From Cryptococcus deneoformans JEC21 (taxonomy: Eukaryota > Basidiomycota > Tremellomycetes > Tremellales > Cryptococcaceae), in NCBI RefSeq assembly GCF_000091045.1, contig NC_006686.1:1295001-1359000 (forward strand): a DNA stretch of 64,000 nt, in the 5' to 3' direction. The stretch's first letter is position 1, and each line of letters opens with the position of its first letter. Both the position numbers and the translations under genes were made by a program. This document shows positions 1 through 10,048 of the stretch, in pieces. The notes below the pieces were generated by a model that did not search any database, was not told where the DNA came from, and worked only from the letters and a program-made list of their open reading frames with translations.

Positions 1-431
1 TTTCAAGATGCCGTTAAGCTGAAAGCCATCTCAATCTTTTCCGGTATCAGCCCTTCTCAAGCACCCAAAACAGTGAAGCTGTTTATTAACCAGCCCAACA
101 TCGGCTTCGATGATGCGGAAAACGAGGCGCCTGCCCAAGAATTGATTTTGACCCCAGAGCAAGTCAAAGGAGACAGAATTCCATTGCGATACGTGAGGTT
201 TCAGAACGTGAGAAGCTTGCATATCTTGGTAAAGGACAATCAGGAGGACGAGGAGACCACCAGAATTGACTCAATTGACGTGTATGGTGCTCGTGAGTTA
301 ATATTCTTCTCAATGGGCGTCGACAACTGATTTGCGTCACAGAGGGTGAAAAACTCGACGCCGGTGTCACTTCACAGTCTTCTGCTGGTACCGGCAGTAT
401 GCTCGAGAAGCTCTTAGCTTCGGGTAAATAA
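1..431 (+). CDS. PITH-domain thioredoxin-like protein, 3' end
   Basis: This is the C-terminal part of a PITH-domain protein of the TXNL1 (thioredoxin-like 1) type; the 5' end lies outside the window. Reading frame 1 is open from the first base and gives the PITH signature FQDAVKLKAISIFSG, followed by an RYVRFQNV segment and the IDSIDVYGA strand. A GTGAGT intron at 293-342 ends in a CAG acceptor. Splicing gives QGEKLDAGVTSQ and a short Ser/Gly tail, with a stop at 429-431. In animals the family binds the 26S proteasome lid and acts as a cytosolic oxidoreductase. The thioredoxin domain itself is not visible here, so the protein could be a PITH-only member. The family call is firm, the exact subtype is not. 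Confidence 0.88.
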
Positions 432-637
432 TTATTACACATCGTTCGCGCCATTAATATAAGTGTTTGGGTCACATCTCCCCATGTAGCTAAGCCCAAT
501 GTCTTTCCTGTTTTATACAAAGAACCTGGTATGGTAATAGAAACTGCTTTGTCATGGAGTTGATCATTCCTTTCGATATGAGTATAGACGTGTACATGTA
601 AATCGAATGACCAATATATTCATTATACGTTACTGAA

Positions 638-3600
638 CTACGCCCTCAGCCCCTTCATACAAACAGTCGCCGAACTTGATGATGACGCCTTGCTTCCCTT
701 TGCATTCTCCTTCCCCTTTTGCTTTTCACTTCTCCCACCCAATGATACTTTTGACCCTCCTTGTTCATCTTGCAATAATACACTAAATCCCTTGACGGCC
801 TTGGAAGTCGGTTTGGGATTGGTAAGACTCGTGCGATTTGCCTGCTTCTCCGCGATTACTTGGAGAGGCTTCAGAGGACTAGAACGAACTGTTGATTCGA
901 GAGTACTACCCTTGCTATGCTGCACCGTCGATCTTATGGCAGGCTTCTCCACCACTGCTCTCCTTTCGCGATTATTCGCATCGATACTCCTCCACCGATT
1001 ACGCTCATCAAGCTGCTTTGCGATTTTCATCTCCATCTTAGATGGCTGATACTCTCGTATTTTTAGAGGTAAGGTCTGTTCTCTGTCATTCAATTCTGAC
1101 TCGATCCTCGAGGAGGCGGAGTACGTCGAGTCGGAAGATTGTTTAGGAAGCAATCGCTGAACAGGGGGATGAGGCTCCGAGATGCAGAAATGGCGGAGGT
1201 CTGTCTGCTCCCTTAAACCAAAAGTAGTAGAAGAAGGAGTCCTCGCCAAGGGAGGAGGATGAGGGTGAGAGACGACAGTGGGTAAGTCGGATGGTTGCCG
1301 GTATGCGGCCGGGATAGTGGGAATTGGCGGCCCATCTTTCGTTAAACCGCCAAGGTAGCAGTTGACAGATTTAGTATCGGCTATCGCGCTGCTTGCAGAA
1401 GTAGACACTGATATGTCGCTGGCACTCCTCAGTCTACCATTGGGAGCAGTAGAAGTCGAGAGTGACGGGGAAACAACAAAGTCTTCCCGAGTAGGAGTAT
1501 CCATTGCCATCATCCTTTCCATCTCTTCCACAGCATCTTCCACTTCAGTGCCCATCGGGCTCGCAAGAGAGCTCCCCTTAGAATCTTGGAGGGTCCCAAC
1601 ATGTTCCGTGATCTCTTGCGCGATATTTTGATTCGAGGATGAGGCAGCAAGCTGTAGAGCGAGATGCATATCCTCCACACATGACCTGGAAAGAATCATG
1701 GAGGTTTCAGAGAAACTGTCCTCTTTATTCTCTGTTATGGGTGACAAGTTGAGGTGAGCTATGGTTAGGGAACTCGGTATGGGAGGGAGGTCAATACCGG
1801 CAGATTGAACGTCGTAGAGTAAGATGGGTCGAGATAACTCTTCAAAAGATTTGCGTACATCGGCTGTGAAATCTTCCTCCTTCAGCCTGGGCAGACCAAA
1901 GGAGGATTTATGGACCAGCGAGTGTTTACTCTCGGCGCTTTCGCCTTTCAACAACTTACTACTACTCTCCGCCGCATAGTATTCTGGTGATCTGGAAAAA
2001 TCTACCGACGAGTTTTGATTGCAAATGTGGTGTTTGTTGCTTGGACGACGTGATTGATGTGGGGTTGACTGGTCCTTGAACGACAGATTGTCGAAGGAAG
2101 GAGCTCTAGGATAGCTGTTTTCAGCATCTACACTGTAGCCAAATTGCTTTGAAAGAGGTCGCTTTTGTTCAATAATGTCATTGCCTTGTTCGTCTGGTTG
2201 AGATGTATGCGGCGAACATTGGCTTGGCTCTTCGCTTGCGTCACTCCTAATGTCTACAGAGGGTCGCAGGCTATCATATAGTTTTGTTAGCGTACGGCAT
2301 GCCATTGACGAAGCTCCGCGACTCACTTGGGCGTGACATTGTCGGTTAACCGGTCCAGCTCAAGTCCAGCGCCTTCTCCAACACTAGCTGCCTTGTTCAG
2401 CCGCTGATTCGACATTCGTTTTCCGAATATAAGGGTAGGTCCGTTCGACATCCTTCCTCTGGTTGCACGGTATATCTGAACGGCAGGAAGAGTGCTACCT
2501 TCGCCCGTCGAGTTGACACTCTGGTGCCCGCTTGTATGAGAAATCGGCCGGTCGGTATCAAAATTGGTGGCAGATAGAGAACGGAAGGAGTTGGCTGGTG
2601 AACAAGGAGAGGATGCACCATTAATAGTGCTTGCCTCTTCATACTGCCCCCTCGTTTTTCCTGTTGCTTCTGCATGGGTGAGTATACTATGTCGCCGCCC
2701 TTCGAAGAAACCACTGGTCCTTTTAGCTATCATGGAGACCACTCCTCCCCTAAAAATTTTGACAGTGTCTCTTTTTCTGGCATCGAGGGGCTGATTCACA
2801 AGTACACGCATTGCGGGTACCGGCTTGAACATTTCCGCCGCACGGGACATGAATCCTCCACCCTCAATGGCATGTCCGTTTTGAATCCAAACATCACAGC
2901 TTTTTCTTGATAAACTTTTCCTCATAGCCTCCTCAGCTTCCAAGTCCCGCATAGTAAAATTACCATATACTGTGTGTCGACGCTTAGGGCTACGGTCTGC
3001 AAAAGTTATGCGTCCTGGATGGCTTAACGAGCCGTCCTTGTCAGCAGCCACATAAGTAGTGAGCGAGGGTCTTCGATGGGCCAGCCTTGATATGTTTAGT
3101 TTGGTGTTGTGGATTTCGGATACAGATCCAAGCTTAGCCTGAGGAGGGGTGAGCTTGGGCGAGATAGACACAGGGAGAGAGAGCTGGGACTCCGATATCA
3201 ACGCTAGAGATTTGTGGCCTGTGACGCCAGTGGATGCTGACTTTGTTGAGCCCTTAATGGCGCGGTGGTAGACGCTTTTGGAGAGTCTGTATCTCAAGAT
3301 GTACGACGTAAGGAGCAAGAAAAGGGAGGGCAAGAGGAGAGAGACGAGGTAAAGAACGCGTGCGATATGTGTGAAGCGTCCGTGGTGGAGGAGAAAAGGG
3401 AGGCCAAGTGTCTGTTACGTAATACAATCAGGCACGATATGATGGGTGCGAAGGTGACTAACTCACGAAACAAGCAACGTTCCCAACCACAGCAACAATG
3501 CCCACTCCTCTTCCCGAAACACCCCATCTCTCAGCACCAGCCACCTGCTCATCTACAGGGACCCATACCTCCTCTTCTCCTCCTAACAACATTTCCATGC

Positions 3601-5364
3601 TCTCCTTCCCGTGCATGCTTGAGCTCATCTCCCACAAAGTACTGCTTCTCGCAAACGTCGGTGTTGGCGGAAGCGGCATGTTACTGGGGATTGGTGGTGG
3701 TGGAGGTGCACGATGGTCCGTTACACTGATACGGGAGCGTGCTGGTGTTTTGAAGTCGAGTGAATTGGCCAGAGTGGTGCCGCTAGCCGCAGGCTGGTTG
3801 AAAGATTGATAATTCTGGGTTCTCCAAGTGGACGATTGTTTAGCGGATGCCATCTCGATTGGAACATTGCCGATCGCGTCCATGGGAGTCGTCACTTTGG
3901 ACGGAGCTAAGCTTATCCTGCTCTCCGCTAATTGCGAAGTGGAAATAGGGTAACTAGTAAGAGACTCGAAGCCTCGCGGCATAGGTCGGAATGGATCTGG
4001 AGAATAGGCTGCCAGCATTGAACCATCTGGAGAACAGATGGCCGACCCAGGGGTTGAAGTAAGGGTACCGGTGTAGGTAGTTGCATCTGAGGTCTTGGGG
4101 CCCACTTGCATTCGGGTCTGACCAGGTTTGGGAAGATTGGCATTGATAGCTGGGGAAGCTGATGATCGGGGTCGTGTTACGGCGGGCTCAGGGGAAGGGA
4201 ACGACCATTCTGAAATGGTGGACTGGCTGTTTGTATCATGGGATAACCATGATCCTTCGTTGGAGATGTTCTGACGATCTGGCGAGGGATAATGGAAGGA
4301 TGAGGGTGAGACAATTTATTGCTGTTCAAATTGCGGTGCCTTTAATGACGAGGAGGAAAGTTTGCTTTTGGGGGTTCTATACGAAGACGCAGCGTCTGTC
4401 TCGGATGAGTATTCGAAAGAAGAAAGAAGAGTCTGGCGGCGTGCTATCACATGACAGTCAGTTGATGAATATCGAATAAATAAAAGTGCCACACACAAGG
4501 CGAGGAAACCCAGCTGTCACTTCTTTTCAGTCGTTCCATCCCATTCGCATTTCCATCCAGACAAGTAGCTCCCGCTCTGAGCCCCTCTTCTCCCTTTTCG
4601 GTAAGAATGAAATCATTTTTCTCCTCATACATGCTCATCCTACTCTCGCCGCGCAACCGAATCATACCCTTTCTAGGCGTGCGCGCCATCTGCCATAGGC
4701 CCATAGCGCCACAGCCGACGAGGATTGCAATATAGGTCGCTGTCCACGCAAGGATGACATACCTCGCTGAATAATCGCCAAGCACACCTGCCAGAATGAC
4801 TCCCACACACGTGGTTGCAGAGGACAAGGGTAAAATACGATGGTATAAGGTCGAGTGAGATATGCCTCCGACCCCAAAGATGGCCCTGCGAACCCCGGAA
4901 AGGCGACTCTTTGCATGTCGATCATAATGTGCTGGCCTCGATAGCATCACGAAAATTGCGAGCCAGGCAGCAGTGCCTGGTAAGAGCATCATGCTAACTG
5001 CTACTGCGGCCCACACCCCATTACCTCTGCCTTCTACACCCAATTTGAGGACGATCCATCCGGCCATAAGGCTGATGGCTGCTTCACAGATCAATAGCAA
5101 CATCAACTTGCCTCTGACTCCCAGTCGAGAACCGATTTCCCGCAATGTCAGTGTTGAGTCTCCGTTGGGGCTGCCGGGGCGAGGAGGCAAGTTGAAGAAT
5201 TCGCGAGGCAAGTTACGAGCCCTTTTGGGATGAGGGATGATCATTGATAGTTTGTGAAGCGGGATGGGAAGGTTGCTGACGAGTGCGAGGAGAGGTGTGA
5301 GGTGATAGAGGAGAAGTAGAAGAAGAATGAGGGCGGAGGGGATAGGGAGCAGGGCGAGGAGCAT
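638..5364 (-). CDS. Large seven-membrane-segment protein with long Ser-rich cytoplasmic tail
   Basis: No named family is recognised. Exons on the minus strand are 4497-5364, one or two small exons around 4240-4440 with unresolved borders, up to 3467, 2327-3411 and 638-2270. The intron at 2271-2326 has a GTGAGT donor and GCTAAC branch site; splicing gives DNVTPN then LRPSVDI. The start is the ATG at 5362-5364 inside a GCCACCATG context. Hydrophobic segments are seen at the N-terminus (LLALLPIPSALILLLLLLYH), at LMLLLICEAAISLMAGWIV, around MLLPGTAAWLAIFVML, two more to about residue 210, then a hydrophilic loop of a few hundred residues, then GVGIVAVVGNVACF and SLLLPSLFLLLTSYIL. The remaining roughly 880 residues are Ser/Pro-rich and probably disordered. 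A 5+2 arrangement with a long loop before the sixth segment resembles GPCR topology, but no GPCR motif was found. A fungal-specific membrane scaffold is equally possible. Confidence 0.72.
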
Positions 5365-5551
5365 GGTGGCGCTGGGGATGAGATGCAAGATGGGAAGATG
5401 GCTGGCTGTTTGTTATATGTGTTTGTGCATTTGTGTGACGTAGAAACATCACTCAACGTCCCACACCGGCCACCCGTATATATACAATACAAAAACATCC
5501 CGGCCGCCGCGTCGCAGCCTGTGTATCTAAAAGCGCCTCGAATGGAATCGT

Positions 5552-6934
5552 CTACACCTCTTCCTTCGTCGCTGCTCGCCGGGCAAGCATGGCAGCGTCC
5601 AGCCTTCGCGCCTCTTCACCAGCCTCTTCGGCACTCATGCAACCTTCTCCGGTTGTTTCTCCATCGCTCGCACCCGTACTAGGGTCAGTAGTGCATCCTC
5701 CCATCTCGTCTTCATCAAACTCTCGCCGTCGACGCGCCCATTCAGCTTCGCTGAGCTCAGACTCTGCAGCAGTAGGGAAAGACGTTTGGATCGGCGCGTC
5801 GGGCGTAGTAGCGTAATGCGATGACAGAAGCGTAGTAAGGTTACGGGCGAAATCGACCAGTTGAAACACCAAGCTGGCGGATTTGATCGTCAGGCGGATC
5901 CAAAGGATGCATTGAGGAGTAAAAGGCGAGCAAGGACTCACGAGTGATTAGGGCCTATCCAACAAGACTTGCCCTTGACAAAGTCATAAGCATCTTGCAT
6001 CACTCGAATATGTCCAAGGTACTGTGGCATTGCACCGGCGGCCGCGAGGGCCATGGTATACGCTATTGCCAGAGTGGCTGATCTTGATACGCCGCACTGG
6101 CAGCTGGACGATTGTCCATCAGTCGTCTGCCATATCGTTCCATAGATGCACTCACTGAATCAGTATTGGAGTTCCGCCCTGCCTCCCTTCCTCCATCCAT
6201 CTGATGGTTTCCCAGAATCTCCACAGCCCTTCATTATTCTCAGGGGCCCTGGGATACAGCACGTCACCCAAACAAGCATCCGCTGGCAGATCTGCCAGGC
6301 CCAGCTCTCCATGTGACCATCTCGCATGGCAGTATTCCACATGGGGTCTCGTTCCATCTCCAACCACGGCGGGATATGTCCTGAGCTTCATTCTCCTCTT
6401 GGCGGTCTCCGCTGGCAGCGCGGACGGCCTTGGCCATCCAGAGACACGCCCTGGACCGGCGGCGTCAAAGGGATCCTCGACTTCTTGCGCGACATTCACC
6501 ACTCTCACCGTATTTCCCGCCGTATTCCCGGCCCAGATATCCCAGCGACCGACGGACTCCTCGGCGCCGAGCCAGACACCAGGGAGAACCTCGATCGGGC
6601 CGTCGTGGTAGGGCTCTGTCTGGCGGAAGGGGTAGGCGGTGGGCATAGCAAAGGCGAACGTGGGCGGGAGCGGGGGGGAGGTGGAGGGGGTGGTGGAAGT
6701 GGAGGCTGTGGGGGAGGAGGAGGAGGGGGAGAGGGAGGCGGGGCGGGGGGCATACGGCGCGGGGGGCTGGGTGATGAGGGTGAGGAGCGAGGGGCGGCGT
6801 GGGCCGGGGGGGCGGGGGAGGGGGAGGGCGACGGGCTGGGGAGGGGAGGGCGCGGCGGCCGGGGAGCGGGGGAGAGAGAGGGAGAGCCGCTTCGGGTTTG
6901 GCCGACGGGCATGCAGCGGGGGGGGCGAGGACAT
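5552..6934 (-). CDS. Dual-specificity (MAP kinase-type) protein phosphatase
   Basis: A Tyr/Thr phosphatase of the dual-specificity family, probably acting on a MAP kinase, comparable with yeast Msg5. Exons are 6156-6934, 5942-6103 and 5552-5873, 420 aa in total. The first splice joins CA to C to create the catalytic His, giving IHCQCGVSRSATL, the HCx5R P-loop at about residues 260-267. The second exon continues with a typical helix and IRVMQDAYDFVKGK. The general-acid region is likely around DLPADACLGD just upstream. Near the N-terminus, RRPNPKRLSLSL fits a MAPK-docking motif (basic cluster, then alternating hydrophobics). A Pro/Ser-rich stretch follows. The start is the ATG at 6932-6934; upstream in-frame codons are not ATG. 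The acidic C-tail has no recognised domain. The target kinase is not known from the sequence. Confidence 0.88.
6659..6925 (+). other. G-rich tract on the plus strand inside the phosphatase first exon
   Basis: The plus strand carries many runs of three to seven G separated by short spacers, for example in 6665-6740 and 6790-6870. It is the complement of codons for the Pro/Ser-rich N-terminal region of the minus-strand phosphatase. The spacing fits the G-quadruplex rule (four G3+ runs with loops of 1-7), so the non-coding strand could fold. It may also simply reflect proline codon use. Confidence 0.5.
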
Positions 6935-7140
6935 CGCGTGGGAGAGAGTGGCCGGGTTAATAACGGGAAAGTACACGCAGCGGCGGTTATAAAGGAGCGA
7001 CGAGCGTCACAACGCGTAGCGCACGGACACACGCAGCCGGAAACAAAAAGACCCGTCGCGCATCGCATCTCCTTTCATGCGGCGTAGCATTCGCTATCCA
7101 TCGTGCCGATTTCCCATGGCTATAACACTGACACTGCCAT

Positions 7141-7195
7141 TACTGACCACTGACTCTCATTACTGACCACTGACTGTCATCTACTAACCACTAAC
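7141..7195 (+). repeat. 20-bp tandem repeat just upstream of the 7203 start codon
   Basis: Two units of 20 bp, 7141-7160 and 7161-7180, differ at one position (TACTGACCACTGACTCTCAT against GT at the variable site). A third degenerate unit (CTACTAACCACTAAC) follows at 7181-7195. The array ends 8 bases before the ATG at 7203, so it lies in the 5' leader or core promoter shared with the divergent phosphatase gene. Confidence 0.85.
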
Positions 7196-7202
7196 ACGCA
7201 CA

Positions 7203-8277
7203 ATGCCCCCTGACCTCTTCAGGGACCCCCTCAAGCCCAGCAACGGCCTTACCCTCACCCCGTTCCACATACTCGCCCTCGCCCTTTGCGCCGTATCTCT
7301 CATCCTAACAAACCTTCTCGGCCCGAACCCCCTCTCGGGGCCTCTTACGCGCCTGTCTATCCTCCTCGTCCTTCTCCTCCTCTCACACCATTTCATTCTT
7401 TACATGCTCTCCTACCATTCCGCCTCGTTGGCCAAAGCGCACGAAGAAGAAAAGGCAAGAATGGATCCCTTGGTGAAGAGTAAGATTGAACAGAAAAAGA
7501 GCGACTGGGAATACCCGGACGCCCACCCTAGTAAATTCCTGACGACCAGGGAGGGGAAGCCACGACTTTTCCCGTTTCCCCTCGGACTGGCCGGTAGGGG
7601 TGCAAGTAAAGAACTGTGGTGGGAAGCGGGGAATAGTTCTCACATGCAAGTGTTCTAGGACCGTCATTCTGTGCAAAGTGTCTGGAAGAAGCGCTGCTGA
7701 CAGCAAGTGTGTCCCTTAGCGGCCACTACAACCAACGCGAGACGCCTGCTGCCAGGGACCAACTAAAAGCCGAGATGGAAGCAAAGGAATCTGCACGACA
7801 GAAAAGGGCCAAAAAGACAATCAAGGAATTTGAAACGGCTAGGCAAAAATGGACGACAAGGTTGACCAACCTTAAAGTTTTAATGTCTATTATATCTATT
7901 GGTCTCGGTAGGTCGTCTTGACCCAGTCGATCCAACCGCTGAACGGAGCTAGTCAGCAAGAAGATCGCGGTAGGATGTTTGATGGCGTGGATATACTACA
8001 TCGTTGTCGGATACCTCACTGGCCTATTGGCTGTGCCGAAAGACGATGAAGAGAAACCTGCAAAGGAAAGGAAAAAGATACCCACGGCATGTCATTCAGC
8101 AGTCCCATGAGCAATCTCCACTGACTCCCTTGTGAAAACTACACATAGACGCCGGGCATGGCAATCACCTATCTTTACGAACCTGACGGCAACAGCGTCA
8201 AACCGGCCGGCAATATACCAACCAGAGCACCGAGCCACCGCCTTACTACGACCTACGATAGTCGATATGCCTCGTAA
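7203..8277 (+). CDS. Small multi-pass membrane protein, unrecognised
   Basis: No family is recognised. The ATG at 7203 opens a frame with two hydrophobic segments at about residues 19-38 (LTPFHILALALCAVSLILT) and 47-68 (LSILLVLLLLSHHFILYML), then a charged stretch ending in WEYPDAHPS. After an intron of uncertain donor, an exon from about 7690-7730 to 7910 encodes a charged probable coiled coil (QLKAEMEAKESARQKRAKK) leading into KVLMSIISIGL. A further exon encodes the hydrophobic segment GCLMAWIYYIVVGYLTGLL at about 7975-8030. A final intron can be drawn as GC-AG at 8087-8148, giving a tail TPGMAITYLYEPDGN with stop at 8275-8277. Using GT at 8091 instead gives a short different end. Topology (two N-terminal segments, coiled coil, C-terminal segment) loosely recalls tail-anchor insertion factors, but no diagnostic motif was seen. 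Confidence 0.6.
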
Positions 8278-8430
8278 AAAACGCATCTCACAGAAATCAT
8301 GGTTACATCATCATTTATGCATGTTGTATTCAATTTCTGACAATAGTGTGTATATGTTAATGTAGTCTAATACAAGGATTCCCAAATTTATGCTTTGGTG
8401 TCGCGCACACAGCCATACCATATAATTACC

Positions 8431-9454
8431 TTACTCATCTCTTATTTGACCAAGATAGTCCTTCTTAATAGTTCCGATCGCAAACTGAACTCACCTCTCA
8501 GTTTGGGATGCAACAGGAGCACGGTTCGAGTGGTATAGACTTACCATATCATTCGCTTCTACTCTACAACCTACAATTTGTATTCGCACTTTGGTATCCT
8601 TTTGAATAATTTCGTCATTTGAACGATAGCATGGCGGCGAAACGCTGGGGTCGAATTTCATATCCGAGTGAGTAAGCTGAGGATCGGGCAGTCAGCAAAC
8701 TTTGATCAGACTCTCAGTCATTGCACTCTAGAAATAATAAGGAAATAAAAAGATCAGGAACTAATCGATCAATTACTACAAGATCGTCCCGCATAAATCA
8801 ACATTCCCGAAAGATCTGTTGTCCCTATGCATAATGTTCATCATAGATGGAGAGGGGTGGGGATGCTCAAAGAGGGCAAGTGAAAATGAAACTGTGACTT
8901 ACATGACAAGAGACGAACACTTGTAATGGCCCGACCATCGCAAAGAAGCCCATCTGCAAAACAGTCAGCCGTCGGACAATGTGAAAACAGATGCCAAAAG
9001 ACTCGCCTTGTTGACATTGACAACCTTGGCATCCACTACTTCACCCTTGAAGGGCTTCATGACGATGGCAGTATACCTTGTCTTAAACTTTGCTTGACCT
9101 GTCGATGGGATGATCTTGCCTTCACCTATGTCTGTTATGGTGATGACCGAGATGATATACCTATCCTCCATGTCAGCGTCCGAGCTGTGACGAAAATGAA
9201 CAACATACCCATGTTTACCGCTACACGTTCCTTCAACATCCTCATAAAGCTTCTGACGGAGATAGTCTTCAAGCTGGGCACCAAAGTAGGATGGATGAAG
9301 TAGGATTGTATGAGTAAGTTCTCGCTATGCAACCAAAATTTTTCGGGCAGAGAAAAAACACAGTCGGGCAGGTTCGGATGCAAAGAAAGCAGTAAACGTG
9401 TCAGCGCGAATAGCAAGGCTTTCGCGCAAGGGTGGTACCAACCAGGAAGAACAT
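8431..9454 (-). CDS. RPB7: RNA polymerase II subunit RPB7
   Basis: Rpb7 is the stalk subunit of RNA polymerase II that pairs with Rpb4 and contacts nascent RNA. The exons are 9443-9454 (only four codons, MFFL), 9209-9324, 9007-9160, 8903-8953, 8545-8676 and 8431-8484. They sum to 172 aa, the usual family length. The N-terminus reads RELTHTILLHPSYFG, then VEGTCSGKHGYIISV, the strand KPFKGEVVDAKVVNVNK, GFFAMVGPLQVFVS, DMKFDPSVSPPCY of the S1/OB domain, and a C-terminal FAIGTIKKDYLG, all characteristic of Rpb7. The third intron (8954-9006) has a GC donor (AAG|GCGAGT) and CAG acceptor; the reading frame and protein demand it. The fourth intron is unusually long (226 nt). The gene is divergent from the JSN1-like gene. 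Confidence 0.96.
8954..9006 (-). other. GC-AG intron in RPB7
   Basis: The exon ends VNVNK as ...AACAAG and the intron starts GCGAGT, ending TTTTGCAG before ATGGGCTTC. No GT is available at this junction. Joining here restores the VNVNKMGFFAMVGP strand expected in Rpb7, and the full CDS has the family length. The donor matches the known GC-AG class, which keeps AG before and RAGT after the GC. Confidence 0.93.
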
Positions 9455-10048
9455 CCTGAGAGGTTGTTTGCAGTTTTTTTTTCTTTTTCTGGCCTGATAG
9501 GGGAAAAAAAAGATGGAAAGAGAAAGATGGGTATGATCCTATACCTTCCGTGGACCGAGGTGGGAAGAGTTCGGGCGGATGGATGGATGACAGTTGGGTG
9601 TCTATCCCTGCATGGATGAGAAGAAAAGAGAGGAGAGGTGGATGGATGGATGAAGGAAAGAAGGAAGGAAAGCAAAGGGGGAAGAGATCGTGGATGGAAG
9701 GCGCCAGAAGCATCATGCGAGGGCAGAAGTGATAAGGAAATCCACGTGGGATATATTACGTAAGTTGCCATGCGCCTCCACCTTGTCTCGACCGTGGCTC
9801 TACGTAGGCGAAAGGCAGTGCGTGGAAGAGTGTGCTCCATAGCAACCTCCCCCCGCCATGGCACAACCCCCCCCCACAGCACCCCGGAGCAGCCTCTCTC
9901 CAGAAAAAGCACCCCTCAGGCAGAGAGAAGGGAGAACGCCGCCGCCCGCCCCGAGCGCTGCGTATGCACGTCGGTGAGTCGTCTCCCCACGCCCCTCCGT
10001 CCGTCGCTGATGCCCAGTCGCAGCGCAAGAGAGATAATAGACGACGAA
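9455..10048. promoter_or_regulatory. Divergent intergenic region RPB7 / JSN1-like
   Basis: 594 bp between two diverging start codons. It holds a pyrimidine/purine-skewed stretch (9475-9515, T-runs and A-runs) and GGAT microsatellites at 9576-9588 and 9640-9653, embedded in a purine-rich GAAGGAAGG run to about 9690. A C-run lies near 9866-9880. Long open frames here on both strands begin at non-ATG codons or are low-complexity and are not taken as genes. No specific factor site can be named. Confidence 0.5.
9576..9690 (+). repeat. GGAT/GGAA microsatellite and purine-rich tract
   Basis: GGATGGATGGATGA occurs at about 9576-9588 and again at 9640-9653, followed by GAAGGAAAGAAGGAAGGAAA up to about 9678. 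Both lie in the RPB7 upstream region, within 240 bp of its start codon. Confidence 0.75.

Noticed and set aside
5365..5388. Eight-codon extension of the seven-segment protein
   Set aside because: Begins with TTG; the ATG at 5362-5364 has a strong context.
6326..7087. Long Gly-rich plus-strand frame
   Set aside because: It is the antisense of the Pro/Ser-rich phosphatase exon; the low-stop G-rich composition explains it.
9135..9912. Two long minus-strand frames overlapping RPB7
   Set aside because: They run through the RPB7 introns and exons out of frame and have repetitive Ser/Pro-rich composition without motifs.
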